NCBI RefSeq assembly: GCF_020283565.1
Contig: NC_060060.1
Location: 30,504,001 to 30,568,000, forward strand
Source of the DNA: Trifolium pratense
Lineage: Eukaryota > Streptophyta > Magnoliopsida > Fabales > Fabaceae
Reading direction: 5' to 3'
Length of the DNA: 64,000 nt
Of the stretch, positions 1-11,177 are shown piece after piece; the stretch's first letter is position 1, and every line of letters begins with the position of its first letter. A program made the translations under genes and the position numbers. Below the pieces are notes generated by a model, which was not told the origin of the DNA, did not search any database, and worked only from the letters and a program-made list of their open reading frames with translations.

Positions 1-728
1 TTCTATTAAAGAATCATTTCTAACTTTAATAGTTATCAGACTAATGGTGCAAATAGAACATTATATGCTAAATTTTCGACAAGATAACTTGATTGTCAAA
101 ATTATATCGCTTTATCAAGATTAAATAGTTACCTAATGTGCTCTTGAGATTTTCTTTGCTTAATAATCCGAATGAAATATTATCTCTCCGACGAGAGCTT
201 ATTTTTCGCTTTATTGCTTTAGAAGCATTTAATTTAAGCAAAGAAAACATGACAAAAAATTATGTCATCTTAAATAATACCTCAAATATCTCTGAAATTC
301 AAAACTTTATGATCATGAACTATGTCATTCGGAGTATACTCGCCTTTTATACTTGAGTCTCACTTTAAAGTTACCGAATAGTGAGAGGGGTAATATAATA
401 ATAAAAATATGATTTTCTAATGATAAACTTTGTGTGAGTATTAGTTCAAAGTCAATTATTGATTATTTCAAGTCACTTGACATACAGATTATTATTTTCA
501 TATATGTAATTTGATTTATTGATTATCAAAATTTTGTACAAAATATAATTTTCGTACAAAATATACCTGGGTTGTTATTGTGGTTATGGAGCTTGAGTTG
601 GATGGGTAGGGTTGATGGTATTTGGTGTAAGGCCCGCCATGGGTGTTGGTGATTTTAGGTGTTGTTTTAGTTTTATTTTCTGTATTGTAATGTGATCTAT
701 GTGTTTGTTTCACGCACTATGCTCGTCT
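1..728. other. AT-rich intergenic DNA, no gene seen
   Basis: No coding region, RNA gene or complete repeat could be recognised here. The short open frames have no recognisable motif and lie in low-complexity AT-rich sequence. The stretch ends at the 5' edge of a copia-type LTR. Confidence 0.5.
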
Positions 729-1372
729 TGTTGGAATATTTTATAATATTCCAATAATATTATGTGGGCAAATATCTTTATATATAATTATATTAGCTAT
801 TTATCAATAAGAAGCCTTAATTGATTAAGTGATCAAATAAAGTAAAAAGGCTAATTAGATTTCTATTTAGAATTAATTAATTAATTGGATATGGGCTCAT
901 TATGAGTGGATGTCAGGATGACCCATTTCGGAATAATGGGAACCCTAATTGGCCATCACACTATATATAGGCTATGGTCCCCAATATACCATACATAAGC
1001 AAATAATCTCTTCTCCCCATCTGAAGAGAACTCAAGGCATTATGGTACCGGTTGAGGAAGAACCACACGAGCCGACGGGTGCCTGTCATCCGATATCTCT
1101 CTCTTTGTGTTTCAGGAATGCCATGTGTCACATCAATGGTTAGTATCTAATGGATTCTTCTATCCAGGTATTCTTCTATCCGATATCTCTCTCTTTGTGT
1201 TTCAGGAACTCAAGGAATGCTGATCTTTGATAAATCAACATGTCGTAGATCCTGTTTTATATATATACATGCTCATATGTTTATTTGACTTCCGCACTAA
1301 AGTAAGATTATGGTTTTAATCTTTGTTATTAACAGCATGTATGTGATTGTTAATATTAAATTAATTCCAACA
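729..1372 (+). mobile_element. Copia-type LTR (5' LTR of a degraded element)
   Basis: The 644-base segment begins TGTTGGAATATT and ends AATTCCAACA, the expected TG...CA ends with a short terminal inverted repeat. A TATA-like CTATATATAGG lies at about 961, as expected for an LTR promoter. Two bases after the 3' end comes TGGTATCAGAGC (1375-1386), the initiator tRNA-Met primer binding site used by many plant Ty1/copia elements, which fixes the plus orientation. No gag or pol frame and no second LTR were found downstream before the tandem array begins near 3.9 kb, so the element is truncated or its 3' part has decayed. Confidence 0.75.
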
Positions 1373-1374
1373 AG

Positions 1375-1386
1375 TGGTATCAGAGC
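1375..1386 (+). other. Primer binding site (tRNA-iMet type)
   Basis: TGGTATCAGAGC directly follows the LTR and is complementary to the 3' end of plant initiator tRNA-Met. It identifies the preceding segment as a 5' LTR rather than an unrelated repeat. Confidence 0.8.
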
Positions 1387-3405
1387 GGGTCTTCATGTTT
1401 GATTTATTGATATTGTTTGATTCATTTTTTGCGTGGTTCATATTTTCATGTTTCGGTTTCAACAGGACTTTTCCCCATATTCGTATGAACCCTAAATTAT
1501 AAAGCAATATGATAGCTCCAATGGCTTAATAGTATAGAAAAGTTTGTCTTAAAAACTTGTGCGGCATATATGCCTTATTTGTTTCAATTGGAGAAGTTCT
1601 TTTATTTTAATTTCCTGATGGTAAGTAAAACCACATTTGAACGTAAGTTTTGGCCAATTAAAGCATCAAGTATTTGTTCCTTATTAATTTTATGGTTCAC
1701 TGGTATTTGTTTCCTTTGTGACTCTATTAACAAGGATTGTTTAATCATGTTTTGAATCCGTATGTGATTTTCCTGTGGACCATACTTTTGCAATATCCAG
1801 TTTTTTTTAGTCAAATATAAAAGATTTGATCCTTTTATATGTTTGATTAGTAAAGAAAGAATTTTATAAAAGTAATTTTCCATTCATTAGAGTATTTGAT
1901 GATCTTAATTTTTGGTACTGGTAAAGATCAATTACGGGACTTGTTTGGAAAATAAAGTTTTTTTTATTATAATATGGATTCAGATTTTGTACAGCTTTTA
2001 TATTTTGTTACATTAAAATTTGGTAACTCTTGGGTGGGTTTTATATAAATCCCGTAAATTTTTCTAAGTTTAAAGATATGTATAAGCATATTTGGTTTTT
2101 TGACTTGCTTGTATAAAGCTATGGAAAATAAAATTCGGTTCATTTATTTTCTACTTTAAAGTTTACAACTTACAAGACATATCTGTTTACATATTTAGTT
2201 TAGATCCAAGAACACAATACTCTTCCTTTATTTCTAAGCACTAGAATTTTAAGAATTATAATTCTAACATTATTTTGCAGATACATAAACTATATTAGTT
2301 TATAGAGAACTAAAAAATTACTCACCAAAAAACCTAATGCACCATTGATGTCAAGCCCTTCAAAAATAACATCAATTGCTAGTGGTATTTCATGACAATG
2401 ATCAAACACTGACGATCAATATTAAAAAATCCTTATAATCGTCACATGTTTATCATTATAAGTGTGAATGCAATCCACTAAATACTTGTATGGATCTACA
2501 CTAACACGACTTTATTAGGCACGTCAATTAATTAATATAGAGACGTACACTTCTTTATTTGTAAATTATAAGACAAACAAGATATCAAGCGCACCATTAA
2601 TCCGCAATCTTTGATTGTAAAAATTAACTGCAAGCGGTACTCTCAATGTAATGATCAAATGTTGGTAATAAGTCCTGTCAGATAATGTGCGCCTTTGACA
2701 CCAACCATTACTCACATGGATAAACTTAATAATTACCACACATTTACCATCACAGGTATGTATATTATTCGGCCAAACTGCACGTCTTCCTTTTGGCCGA
2801 CTATAACAGCTCGCATGAATAATCTCATACTACAACTATTATAATTTCAATTGAATCTAGTCTACGCACCGAAGGTTGCTTTATGCAACTTTTTGTTTCG
2901 ACAAACTCAATCAAAATTACTAGACAATTTAATAAATTGAATTTAATAAATTGAATATATATGCATGTAATTATTCGGCCGAACTATGTCTACCTTTTGG
3001 TAGACCAAAATAGTTTGTATGAATAATTTTATACATCCTTATGTGATTTTAACTGAATCAAATCTACGCAACATAGGTTACTTTTGCAACATGTTGTTTC
3101 AACCAACTCAGTGAAAATCACCTAACAATTTATTAAATCAAATGGGAAATGTCTTAAATTTACAAGGCACTACTCACAAAATGTAGACCTTATTCATTAT
3201 GATGTCACCTGATAATCAAAAGATTAAATGACATCCCTTAGTGTGAGAACAAACTCACAAGCAAACTAAATTAGCATGAAATATATCCGAAGAGCATGAT
3301 AAAAGAAAATTATTGTAGAAACTTAATAACAATAAACTCAAACATCATAATCATGCTATAAACCAAATATTTAATTTTAAATAAAAATTAAATCTTTATA
3401 TATAC

Positions 3406-3409
<4 letters not shown>
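1387..3409. repeat. Decayed repeat-derived sequence with 200-bp direct repeats
   Basis: This probably includes the degraded body of the copia-type element. No intact frame was seen. Two diverged direct copies of roughly 170 bases, 2766-2935 and 2972-3137, share blocks such as TTATTCGGCC and the TCTACGCA...TTGCAAC region. The function is unknown. Confidence 0.45.

Positions 3410-3465
<56 letters not shown>
3410..3465. repeat. (TA)n microsatellite
   Basis: An uninterrupted run of about 28 TA units. A second run lies about 100 bases downstream. Confidence 0.95.
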
Positions 3466-3468
<3 letters not shown>

Positions 3469-3560
3469 TGCCACAATTGATTCACATATACTAAAAAAAA
3501 TATGTGTTTTTAATTGAAAAGAGTTGTGTCTTTTTTAGAAGAAAAAAAATAGAAATTGTG

Positions 3561-3565
<5 letters not shown>

Positions 3566-3631
<66 letters not shown>
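3566..3631. repeat. (AT)n microsatellite
   Basis: An uninterrupted run of about 33 AT units in otherwise anonymous AT-rich DNA. Confidence 0.95.
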
Positions 3632-3633
<2 letters not shown>

Positions 3634-3916
3634 TGAAAATTAACTTTTTTTAGGAAAATGTCCTTGCTAATGGCTTAAGACAAAGTTTTGTCACCAAATA
3701 ATTGATTTCCTTTTAAAAAAACAAAAAAAAAACTACCAAGGGTGCTTGGGCGCAACATTTATCCGCTCGGTCAGTCCACAATATTAATCTTTTTACTCCG
3801 AAACAAATATATATAATATACATTTGTAATTTTATAAAACTATTAAGAATATACTAGTAATTTTTTATTTTTCCGAGAGTGGCGTGGCCACCCACAACAC
3901 TCATGGTTCCGCCACT
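3632..3916. other. Intergenic DNA before the tandem array
   Basis: No gene is seen. From about 3917 onward (GATCAAATG...) the sequence is homologous to the start of units B (about 8235) and D (about 16768), which marks the left limit of array homology. Confidence 0.4.
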
Positions 3917-4183
3917 AAGATCAAATGTGTATGGGATTGTTGTTAAAAAAAAAATTGTGTATGGAATTATTACAACTTTTAACAAAACAAGAATTGAGAT
4001 AATCCCAATTGACATGAGCCCAAATTTTGCAACCCATATAGATATTTTCATTCTGTTTGGTTTTAGAGAAGATCAGTTTTGTAAAAGATCTATTTTTTAT
4101 GATTTTTAAACATTGATATGATACTCAGAATTTATAACAGGAAAAAGAAGTAAGGGTAATGTGGTCAAGAAATTAAGGTTTTT

Positions 4184-4271
4184 TTATTTGTTTACAATGT
4201 GTTGGGGATCGAACCCAGAATCTATAGCGTACTACCCAAACTCCTCACCACTAGACCAAACATAGTGGCTT
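4184..4271 (-). mobile_element. tRNA-derived ultra-short SINE (copy 1)
   Basis: On the minus strand the 88-base insert has an A-box-like TGGTCTAGTGGTGAGG and a B box GGTTCGATCCC, followed almost at once by an A-rich tail. It is flanked by a perfect 16-base target-site duplication, AGAAATTAAGGTTTTT (4168-4183 and 4272-4287). The homologous positions in units B and D lack the insert, giving an empty site. A sister copy lies at 49838-49923. It is essentially only a tRNA-like head without a separate body. Confidence 0.8.
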
Positions 4272-4497
4272 AGAAATTAAGGTTTTTAGAGCAGAGGGGT
4301 TAATTATTTATCGATCAAGCATCATGTTTTGAGAAGAATGAGAAAAGAGTTATAGGAAAATTTTGTTGCAGTTTTCAATCACAATTAAACTCTAGCTTGA
4401 GTCGTAGACTAGATCGCTCTATTTGAGTTTGTGACTCTAAATATTTAGGACACTTTGTTTATACAGAAAATTTATCTAGTTAACATATTTAACCATA

Positions 4498-4895
4498 CAC
4501 TACAAGAAAACATTCATTTACCGGCGGAAATTACTAGCGGTTTTGGCCCTCTGTAGCTTACTGGCGGCCTAAGCCCCCAATAAGTATAAAAAACCGCCAC
4601 AAACTAAACAAATATTATTTAAACAACAAAATTTAAACTTACTGGCGGACCTGGTCGCCAGAAACTGGGTTTTCTATTAGTGACGGTCCAGGCCGCCATA
4701 AAAGTGTGCGAACGAAACATTTACTGGCGGTCTTGGCCGTCTGTAATTGTCTTTTCAATTACCGGCGGTCCAGGCTGCCACTACCTATGCAATAATTTTT
4801 AAAAAAAAAAACAGCTGTACACGCCTTAAAATTCGCCCAGTCAGTATTGTCGGCCTTGGCCGCCGCAAACATCTTGGAAATTTTTAAAAAATAAT
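4498..4895 (+). mobile_element. Non-autonomous CACTA-type element (unit A copy)
   Basis: The element starts with CACTACAAGAAAAC, the canonical terminus of CACTA (En/Spm, CMC) transposons. It contains repeated subterminal motifs of the form ACTGGCGG..C..GGCCGCC in both orientations. A 3-base duplication ATA flanks it (4495-4497 and 4896-4898), as expected for this superfamily. The right end lacks a matching TTGTAGTG terminus, so it is eroded or an internal deletion removed it. Unit E at about 19950-19970 has the empty site. There is no transposase frame, so mobility would need help in trans. Confidence 0.7.
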
Positions 4896-5020
4896 ATATG
4901 GCCATAAAATATTAATCACATGGCCAATCCATTCAAATCTTTTAATTGCTCATATAGGGACAAATTACATTTTCATGTTCACGTGATTACATTATTCTTA
5001 ATTCTATAGGGACAACACTA

Positions 5021-5206
5021 CATTATTCTACGGATGTGGATTCAATCTTCAATGATAGACAAAATGCTTTTACTCTTAATTCAACTTGAGAAGAAAAAAA
5101 GAAACTAGTTGTACATTATTCTACGGATGTGGATTCAATCTTCAATAATAGACAAAATACTTTAACTCTTAATTCAACTTGAGAAGAAAAAAAGAAACTA
5201 GTTGGA
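5021..5206. repeat. 93-bp tandem duplication
   Basis: Two adjacent 93-base copies (5021-5113 and 5114-5206) differ by a few substitutions. Unit C has a single copy, so this duplication happened after the dimer duplication. Confidence 0.9.
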
Positions 5207-5281
5207 CCTAGTAAACTTCAATCAATACATGATTAGAATCCGCACGCAAGATATTGTGTTCAAGTGGTTAATGAACTTCTA

Positions 5282-5371
5282 TTATGATGAATTATTTGGA
5301 AAAATCCAAATTCAATTTCTACCGTATTATGATGAATTATTTGGAAAAATCCAAATTCAATTTCTACCGTA
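5282..5371. repeat. 45-bp tandem duplication
   Basis: Two perfect adjacent 45-base copies beginning ATTATGATGAATT. Unit C has one copy. The open frame across it with a repeated 15-residue peptide is a by-product and not supported as a gene. Confidence 0.9.
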
Positions 5372-5522
5372 AACAATTCTTGGCCAGATTCAAAATATAT
5401 AGAGTGCATTTTTATTTTTTTTTGTGTGAAGATGCTTATTTTTTTTTTGAAGAAGGTGAAGATGCTTATTTATAGACTACTAGTCCTTGAAGGCTATTCA
5501 ACATAATTTTTAAATCATCACC

Positions 5523-6266
5523 CAGGGACGGATCCAAACCTGATATATTGGTGTGGCTAAAAAAATTATGTTCATAAACTTTATAGTTAAAAAAAAATCA
5601 CGCTTGCAGATTAGTTGAAGAAATAGTTTTATCTATAGAAAGCGCATTAAAAAATAACAAACAAAAAAAATCATATTTGTAGTTGTAGAGTTGAGAGGAA
5701 AGTAAAAGAATAAAATTTAATATGTTATTGAGATCAATTAAAATTATCAGCATTATCAATAAAAGTGTATAAACCTTTAATGATAAATTTTAAATTATCC
5801 AATAAATTTAAAATTAAACCTTTAATGTTAGTGAATTTCAATAACATATCAAATTATTTTAAATTTCTGTAAACTTTTACATGAATTATCTAGATGATAT
5901 GAATTTTAAATTTAACGATAAATTTTGTAAATTTTATACTCATTAAAATGTTATCGGTATAATTTAATTTCTCTAATATATATATGTTGATCACTTCTTT
6001 ATAAAAAAAAAAATTACCACAACTATTATTCTTGATTCTTTGTAGTTAACTAGCAACAAGGCAATTTCTTTGTAAGAAAAAGAAATCAAAAGCCAAAAAA
6101 AGAACCTGTATAGGACTTGAACTCAAGACCCTTGAGAAAATGGGGTGATACATATTAACCACTAAGCCAAAAGCATAATTGTGATAATATTAGTAGTTAT
6201 ACATATATATACAATAATACTGGTGTGGCTATAGCCACAGCCAGCCCCTACATGCATCCGTCCCTG
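5523..6266. mobile_element. Non-autonomous hAT element in unit A
   Basis: A 744-base insert with terminal inverted repeats CAGGGACGGATCCA at the left and its inverted match TGCATCCGTCCCTG at the right. A perfect 8-base target-site duplication TCATCACC flanks it (5515-5522 and 6267-6274), diagnostic of hAT transposons. Unit C has a single TCATCACC and no insert, giving a precise empty site. No transposase frame is present. Near 6105-6185 the interior holds a tRNA-like minus-strand segment with A-box TGGCTTAGTGG and B-box GAGTTCAAGTCC, possibly a nested SINE remnant. Confidence 0.88.
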
Positions 6267-6625
6267 TCATCACCTGATCTTGATCACATGCAAATGACGA
6301 TGAGTGTTCTAATAATAAATGGAGGAAATCTAAATTTTTAGCATATGCCTTTGTTGTAGAGTCCATTGAAAGATTTGGACTTGGATCAATACAAATAACT
6401 ATCTATGTTTATTAAGCTATTTGAAATAGCGTTTGAAAAATAAATTATAAGCTAGTAAAATAAGATATAAGCTCATGATGAAAACTGTTAGCAAACAAGT
6501 CTTTTAAATTATAAGTTATAAGACATAAGCTATAAGCTAGCTTATTGTGCTAGCCAAACAGAATCAAAGTCTCTTAGATTATCTATAGTAAAATCCATAT
6601 GCATATCTTAAATTTAAGCAAACAA

Positions 6626-6628
<3 letters not shown>

Positions 6629-6712
<84 letters not shown>
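6629..6712. repeat. (AT)n microsatellite in unit A
   Basis: About 42 AT units. At the homologous place in unit C (about 14302) only ATTATAT is present, so the run expanded in one copy or collapsed in the other. Confidence 0.95.
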
Positions 6713-6714
<2 letters not shown>

Positions 6715-7181
6715 AATATTCATCCATAATAAAAATTTAAAATTTTAAAGTAAAAAAAAGTTGATAAACATCTGACATAACTTTTTATATTTGCCAAATT
6801 CTTCTTATTTAGGAGTATGAAAATTGTGCACCAATTAATTACAAATTAGTCAACCTTTAATTTTCTTTTATATTAAAAAATATTATTTGCCTTGCATAAT
6901 GCACAACCCTAGTCGACATGTACATCCAGTCGACTTTAATTTTGGAATAAACTTCAATTTACTAAAAAAAATTGGAGGTCCAAAGATCATAATTTTATTG
7001 GCCTTGCATAATCTAGGGCGCGAGTCGACATTAATTTTGGAATTACATTCCTCAAAAGTCAAAATTTATTTGCAGCCATTAAACTAAAACTACTTGCATA
7101 TATTCAAACTATCCATATTCAAGGTATATGTTTAATTATACCGTAGAAAAGTCCCAAACCATACAATCTCACAAACAATCA

Positions 7182-7214
7182 CATGCATGATAGTACACAA
7201 CTTTGTCTATAAAT
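7182..7214 (+). promoter_or_regulatory. RY motif and TATA box of unit A gene
   Basis: CATGCATG (7182-7189) is an RY element. CTATAAAT (7207-7214) is the TATA box, about 100 bases upstream of the start codon. The same pair occurs before the other three array genes. Confidence 0.65.
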
Positions 7215-7312
7215 TTAAGCCCACAAAACACATTAAATATAAATCATTATCTCAAGTATATACCAAAACTATTATCATAGACCAATAGTATTAAGCTCTT
7301 TAGCTCAAAAAA

Positions 7313-7555
7313 ATGGCTTCCATGAATTTTTGGTCATTCATTTTAGCACTTCTACTTATAGTATTTTCATCAATGGCAAATGTTGAAGGTGCACGTAACC
7401 TTCAAAAGATACATGAAGTGTCCAAAATTGACTTGCCAGCACTACCTGCTCTGCCTGCATTGCCAGCACTGCCTGCTTTGGCAGCACTGCCTGCTTTGCC
7501 AGCACTTACAACCATTCCAATCATTTCTGGTGTGCCTGGAGTGTCTATACCATAA
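7313..7555 (+). CDS. Small secreted Leu-Pro-Ala repeat protein (unit A)
   Basis: An 80-residue single-exon protein. Residues 1-26 form a signal peptide with a hydrophobic core (FILALLLIVF) and a probable cleavage before ARNLQ, so the product should be secreted to the wall or apoplast. Residues 41-65 are an L-P-A triplet repeat with one AA slip. The tail is TTIPIISGVPGVSIP. The length, signal peptide and Pro-rich triplets resemble legume repetitive proline-rich or PELPK1-like cell-wall proteins; this is a resemblance judged by eye, not a proven assignment. Upstream are an RY motif and TATA box. The paralogue at 15845 is three residues longer. A 70-residue Cys-rich frame in another phase is a shadow of the triplet repeat. 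The biochemical role is unknown. Confidence 0.85.
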   Translation: MASMNFWSFILALLLIVFSSMANVEGARNLQKIHEVSKIDLPALPALPALPALPALAALPALPALTTIPIISGVPGVSIP

Positions 7556-7786
7556 GTACCTAATGTTGATGAATTCTAGTACTTTATACTGTTTTTGTGT
7601 TTGTTAAAATTTGGTTTATGTCATTTAAGTGTGTTTCTGTTGGGTTGGGGGTTTCATTTGTACTTCATTATGAATATGAATATGTATCATATTGAATTTG
7701 TATAATAAACCATAGCTTGAAGAAGCTGCAATGGTTATGATGATGAAGTTAACAATGATATAAAGAAAAGGAAGAGTTGATATAAT

Positions 7787-8227
7787 TGTTGGGTAAAATA
7801 GAAATAGAGAAAATAAAAGAAAATAATCACAACACATGAATATGACGTGAAAACTCCAAAACTTGAGAAAAAATCACGGCCGTTGTCAAAATCGATAACC
7901 AGAGAATAAACACTATGTGTAAATTGTTACAACACAGACTACCCTCAACCACCTTGCGGCCTCTACTACACCAACAACAAATATCTAACTACACCTCACA
8001 ACACACTAATAAAAGAGTATAAGAGAAAAACAAAAAGTCAGATATTAGGTTAAAGTGACACTGACGGGTGCATCTAAAAACAAAAAAGTTAGGTCTAATA
8101 TATAATTTTGATTTCCCCCATGCTTCACCACTTTAAGCGATGTGAGACTTCTCCAATAACTAATTTTTTAACGATCTTCTTTATTTAAGAAACTAAGCGA
8201 TGTGAGATTTGACAATCAACCTCAACA
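7787..8227. repeat. LTR-like segment, possible solo LTR (unit A)
   Basis: A 441-base segment starts TGTTGGGTAA and ends CCTCAACA, so it has TG...CA ends with an imperfect terminal inverted repeat, and it contains blocks familiar from legume LTRs (GTGAAAACTCC...AAAATCACGG). No target-site duplication is visible, so the call is tentative. An equal-length copy lies at 16322-16762 in unit C. Units B and D lack it at the equivalent place. Confidence 0.35.
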
Positions 8228-9840
8228 AGAAAACGATCAAATGTATATGGGATTATTGCAACTTTTAATAAAACAAGAATTGAGATAATCCCAATTGACA
8301 TGGGCCCAAATTTTGCAACCCATATAGATATTTTCATTCTGTTTGGTTTTAGAGAAGATCGGTTTTGTAAAAGATCCATTTTTTATGATTTTTAAACACT
8401 GATACGATGATACTCAAAATTTATAACGGGAAAAAGAAGTAAGGATAATATGGTCAAGAAATTAAGTTTTTTACTTTTAGTGCGGAGGGGTTTATTGTTT
8501 ATCAATCAAGCATCATGTTTTGAGAAGAATGAGAAAAGAGTTATAGGAAAATTTTGCTGCAGATTTCAATCACAACTGAATTTTAGGTTGAGTCGCAGAC
8601 TAGATCGCTCTATTTGAGTACGAGACTCTGAATATTTAGGACATTTTGTTTATACATGGCCAACCCTATAAAAAGCCATTTAAATTTTGTAATTGTTCAT
8701 ATAGCGACAACATTACATTTTCCTGTTCATGTAATAAGGACAACATTACATTTTTTTTGTGTGAAAATGCTTATTTGTAGATTACTAAGTTGTTGAAGGC
8801 TATTCAACACAATATTTAAATCTCATCTGATCTTGAACACATGATGATGATGATGTATTGAACGGATTTGCTTGGGTGTTCTAATAATAAATGAAAGAAA
8901 TCTAAATTCTTAGCATACGCCTTTGTTGTAGAGTCCATTGAAAAATTTGGACTTGAATTAATACAAATAACTATCAATTATAAAATAAAAGGAAAAAAAG
9001 GTTTCGTTAAAAAACAAAAAAAAAAATAAAAAAGGAAAAAGTTAAATAAATAATTAATTAGAAGGCCGACTTAAGATGAAATCAATTATAAAAAATAGAA
9101 TCAATTAATCAATGTAAAAAGTCATACAGACACTACTAGAAATTTACTATTTTTCAGAAAAACATATTCACAGATTTTCTGCAGATTTCACGTTTAGGAC
9201 TCATTTCCTGCGGATTTTGCACTTAGGACTCATTTTCTCCAGATTTAGCGTATAAGATGTTGTTCAATTTGTCTCGACGATTATTTTCAAAATATAAAAT
9301 TTTCATAATTTTTTATAAAAGATAATTAAAGATATTAATGATCAAAGTTTTTTTTTTTGAAGAAAGATTAATAATCAAAGTTGTGCATTGACATATGTGC
9401 AAAAATATAAAACGACAAATAAAAAGGAACGGAGGGAATGATATATTAAAAAAAAATTATTTTCCTTGCATAATCCGCAACCCTAGTCGACATATACATC
9501 CAGTCGCCTTTAATTTTGGAATAAACTTAAATTTACTAAAAGAAATTGGAGGTCCAAAGATCATAATCTTATTGGCCTTGCATAATCCACAACGCTAGTC
9601 GACATACAATCGACATTAATTTTGGAATTACATTCCTCAAAAGTCAAAAAATATTTGCAGCCATAAAACTAAATTAAGCTTCTTGCATATGAGAACAAAA
9701 ATCAATTATTATAATTACATTGATGTGAATCACATGATGTATATCTAAAAAATTGAATTATTCATAAGGTATATGTTTGACTATACCATAGAAAATTCTC
9801 AAACATACAATACTAATCCTCACAAACAATCACATATTCA
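8228..9840. other. Unit B intergenic part
   Basis: Non-coding. It aligns with 16763-18389 of unit D and in its first 400 bases with 3917-4461. The short frames on either strand are not supported by motif or by conservation of reading frame. Confidence 0.5.
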
Positions 9841-9874
9841 CATGCATGATAGTACACAACTTTGTCTATAAAAG
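9841..9874 (+). promoter_or_regulatory. RY motif and TATA box of unit B gene
   Basis: CATGCATG at 9841-9848 and CTATAAAAG at 9866-9874, with the same spacing as in the other array genes. Confidence 0.65.
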
Positions 9875-9955
9875 TCCACAAAACACAAAATATAAATCAT
9901 TACCTCAAATATACCAAAACTATTATCATAGACCAATAGTATTAAGCTCAAACAA

Positions 9956-10198
9956 ATGGCTTCCATGAATTTTTGGTCATTCATTTTACCACTTCTTCTA
10001 CTTATAGCATTTTCATCAATGACAAATGTTGAAGGTGCACGTAACCTTCAAAAGATACATGAAATTTCCAAAGTTACCTTGCCAACACTACCTACTCTCC
10101 CAACATTGCCAACACTGCCAACACTCCCAACACTACCAACTTTGCCAACATTGCCAACCATAACCATTCCCGGTGTGCCTGGAGGGCTTATACCATAA
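9956..10198 (+). CDS. Small secreted Leu-Pro-Thr repeat protein (unit B)
   Basis: An 80-residue single-exon protein sharing the signal peptide and the ARNLQKIHE segment with the unit A gene. Its repeat (about residues 41-68) is L-P-T rather than L-P-A, and the tail is ITIPGVPGGLIP. Secretion is predicted from residues 1-27. The Thr and Pro residues could be O-glycosylated or hydroxylated as in cell-wall proline-rich proteins, which is inference from the family. The first ATG of the frame is used; an RY motif and TATA box precede it. The closest relative is the unit D gene at 18505, which has one extra P-T-L triplet. The function is unknown. Confidence 0.85.
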   Translation: MASMNFWSFILPLLLLIAFSSMTNVEGARNLQKIHEISKVTLPTLPTLPTLPTLPTLPTLPTLPTLPTITIPGVPGGLIP

Positions 10199-11177
10199 GT
10201 ACCCAATGTTGATGAATTCTAGTTTTTTGTACTGTTTATGTATTTGTTAAAATTTGGTTTATGTCATTTAAACTTTAAAGGGTGTTTTTTTTTGTTACAT
10301 AAGAGGGGTAAAGCCTCATTTAAAGGTGATCCTGTTGGGGGTTTCATTTGTACTTTATTATTAATATGATATGAATACGTATCATATTAAATATGTGGCC
10401 TATGTAGCTATTGTTTATTATATATAGTTAATTTCGTATATATCTTTTCTCATCATACCATGCAAGGAATTATGTGGTATGAATAGTCACCATGATTTGT
10501 ACTTCCTCCGGTCATTTTTATAAGAAACACTTTAAAAAAATCATACAGACTAAACACATTGTAAATATATAGTTATTTTCATTTAATACTTTAAAAAATT
10601 AATTTAACATACATCTTTGTAAATAGTTTTTTTTATTTAATACTCTATAACAATAGACTACTAACATTATATTGGTCCGGATGAAAAGAAACTTGAATAT
10701 CTTAAATAACGTTTTATGTCCAAATTTTGTGGATGAAAAAAATTGTGAATAAAAAGGAATTAATACTCTACTAAATATAGTCTGTTTTTTCAATAGATAT
10801 TAGTCATTGGTAATTTCCGTAGATAGTTTTCACCAATAATGTGATTACTAACAAAATGAGTCCTTCGAAGTAAAAAAAATGAAAGAAAAAAAAACAAAAT
10901 GAGTCCTTCGAAGTAAAAAAAATGAAAGTAAAAAAATCAATCCTTCAATTTTACAAATTAGCAATTTTGTCTTTAAAATTGTAACATGTGAAGCGAAAAA
11001 GATTTATTAGTTAAGTTCATTAATTGTTAGAAAATATGATGTGACACTTGATTTAGATTCCACATCACTATCATGTACTCCTATATAGGATAGAAAAAAT
11101 TGAGAACCTAACTCCTGGCATTTTGCTCAACTATTTTATTCTTTTTCCATGACAATGATCTGGAATTTAACTTATTA
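10199..11177. other. Unit B 3' flank, no gene
   Basis: Non-coding, matched closely by 18757-19770 in unit D. At about 10503 (CTTCCTCCGGTCATTTTTAT) it has what looks like one end of a Stowaway-like MITE without a recognisable other end. At 10852-10940 a motif of about 45 bases containing GAGTCCTTCGAAGT is tandemly duplicated, as it is in D. Confidence 0.5.

Noticed and set aside
6404..6570. AAGCTATAAGCTAGC-rich segment in units A and C considered as a MITE
   Set aside because: Inverted repeats are short and overlapping, and no target duplication could be defined, although units B and D seem to lack it.
7380..7607. Cys-rich 75-codon frame overlapping the unit A gene (and its counterpart at 15912-16148)
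   Set aside because: It lies in a second phase of the LPA triplet repeat, so the CxxC-like pattern is produced by the repeat. It lacks a signal peptide and is missing from units B and D.
8185..8379. 64-codon minus frame repeated at 16720 and, in part, at 3854
   Set aside because: Its repetition is explained by duplication of the array units. Frame ends differ among copies and no protein motif is present.
10503..10800. Possible complete Stowaway MITE starting CTTCCTCCGGTC
   Set aside because: The complementary right end was not found in either unit B or unit D, so only a partial similarity is noted.
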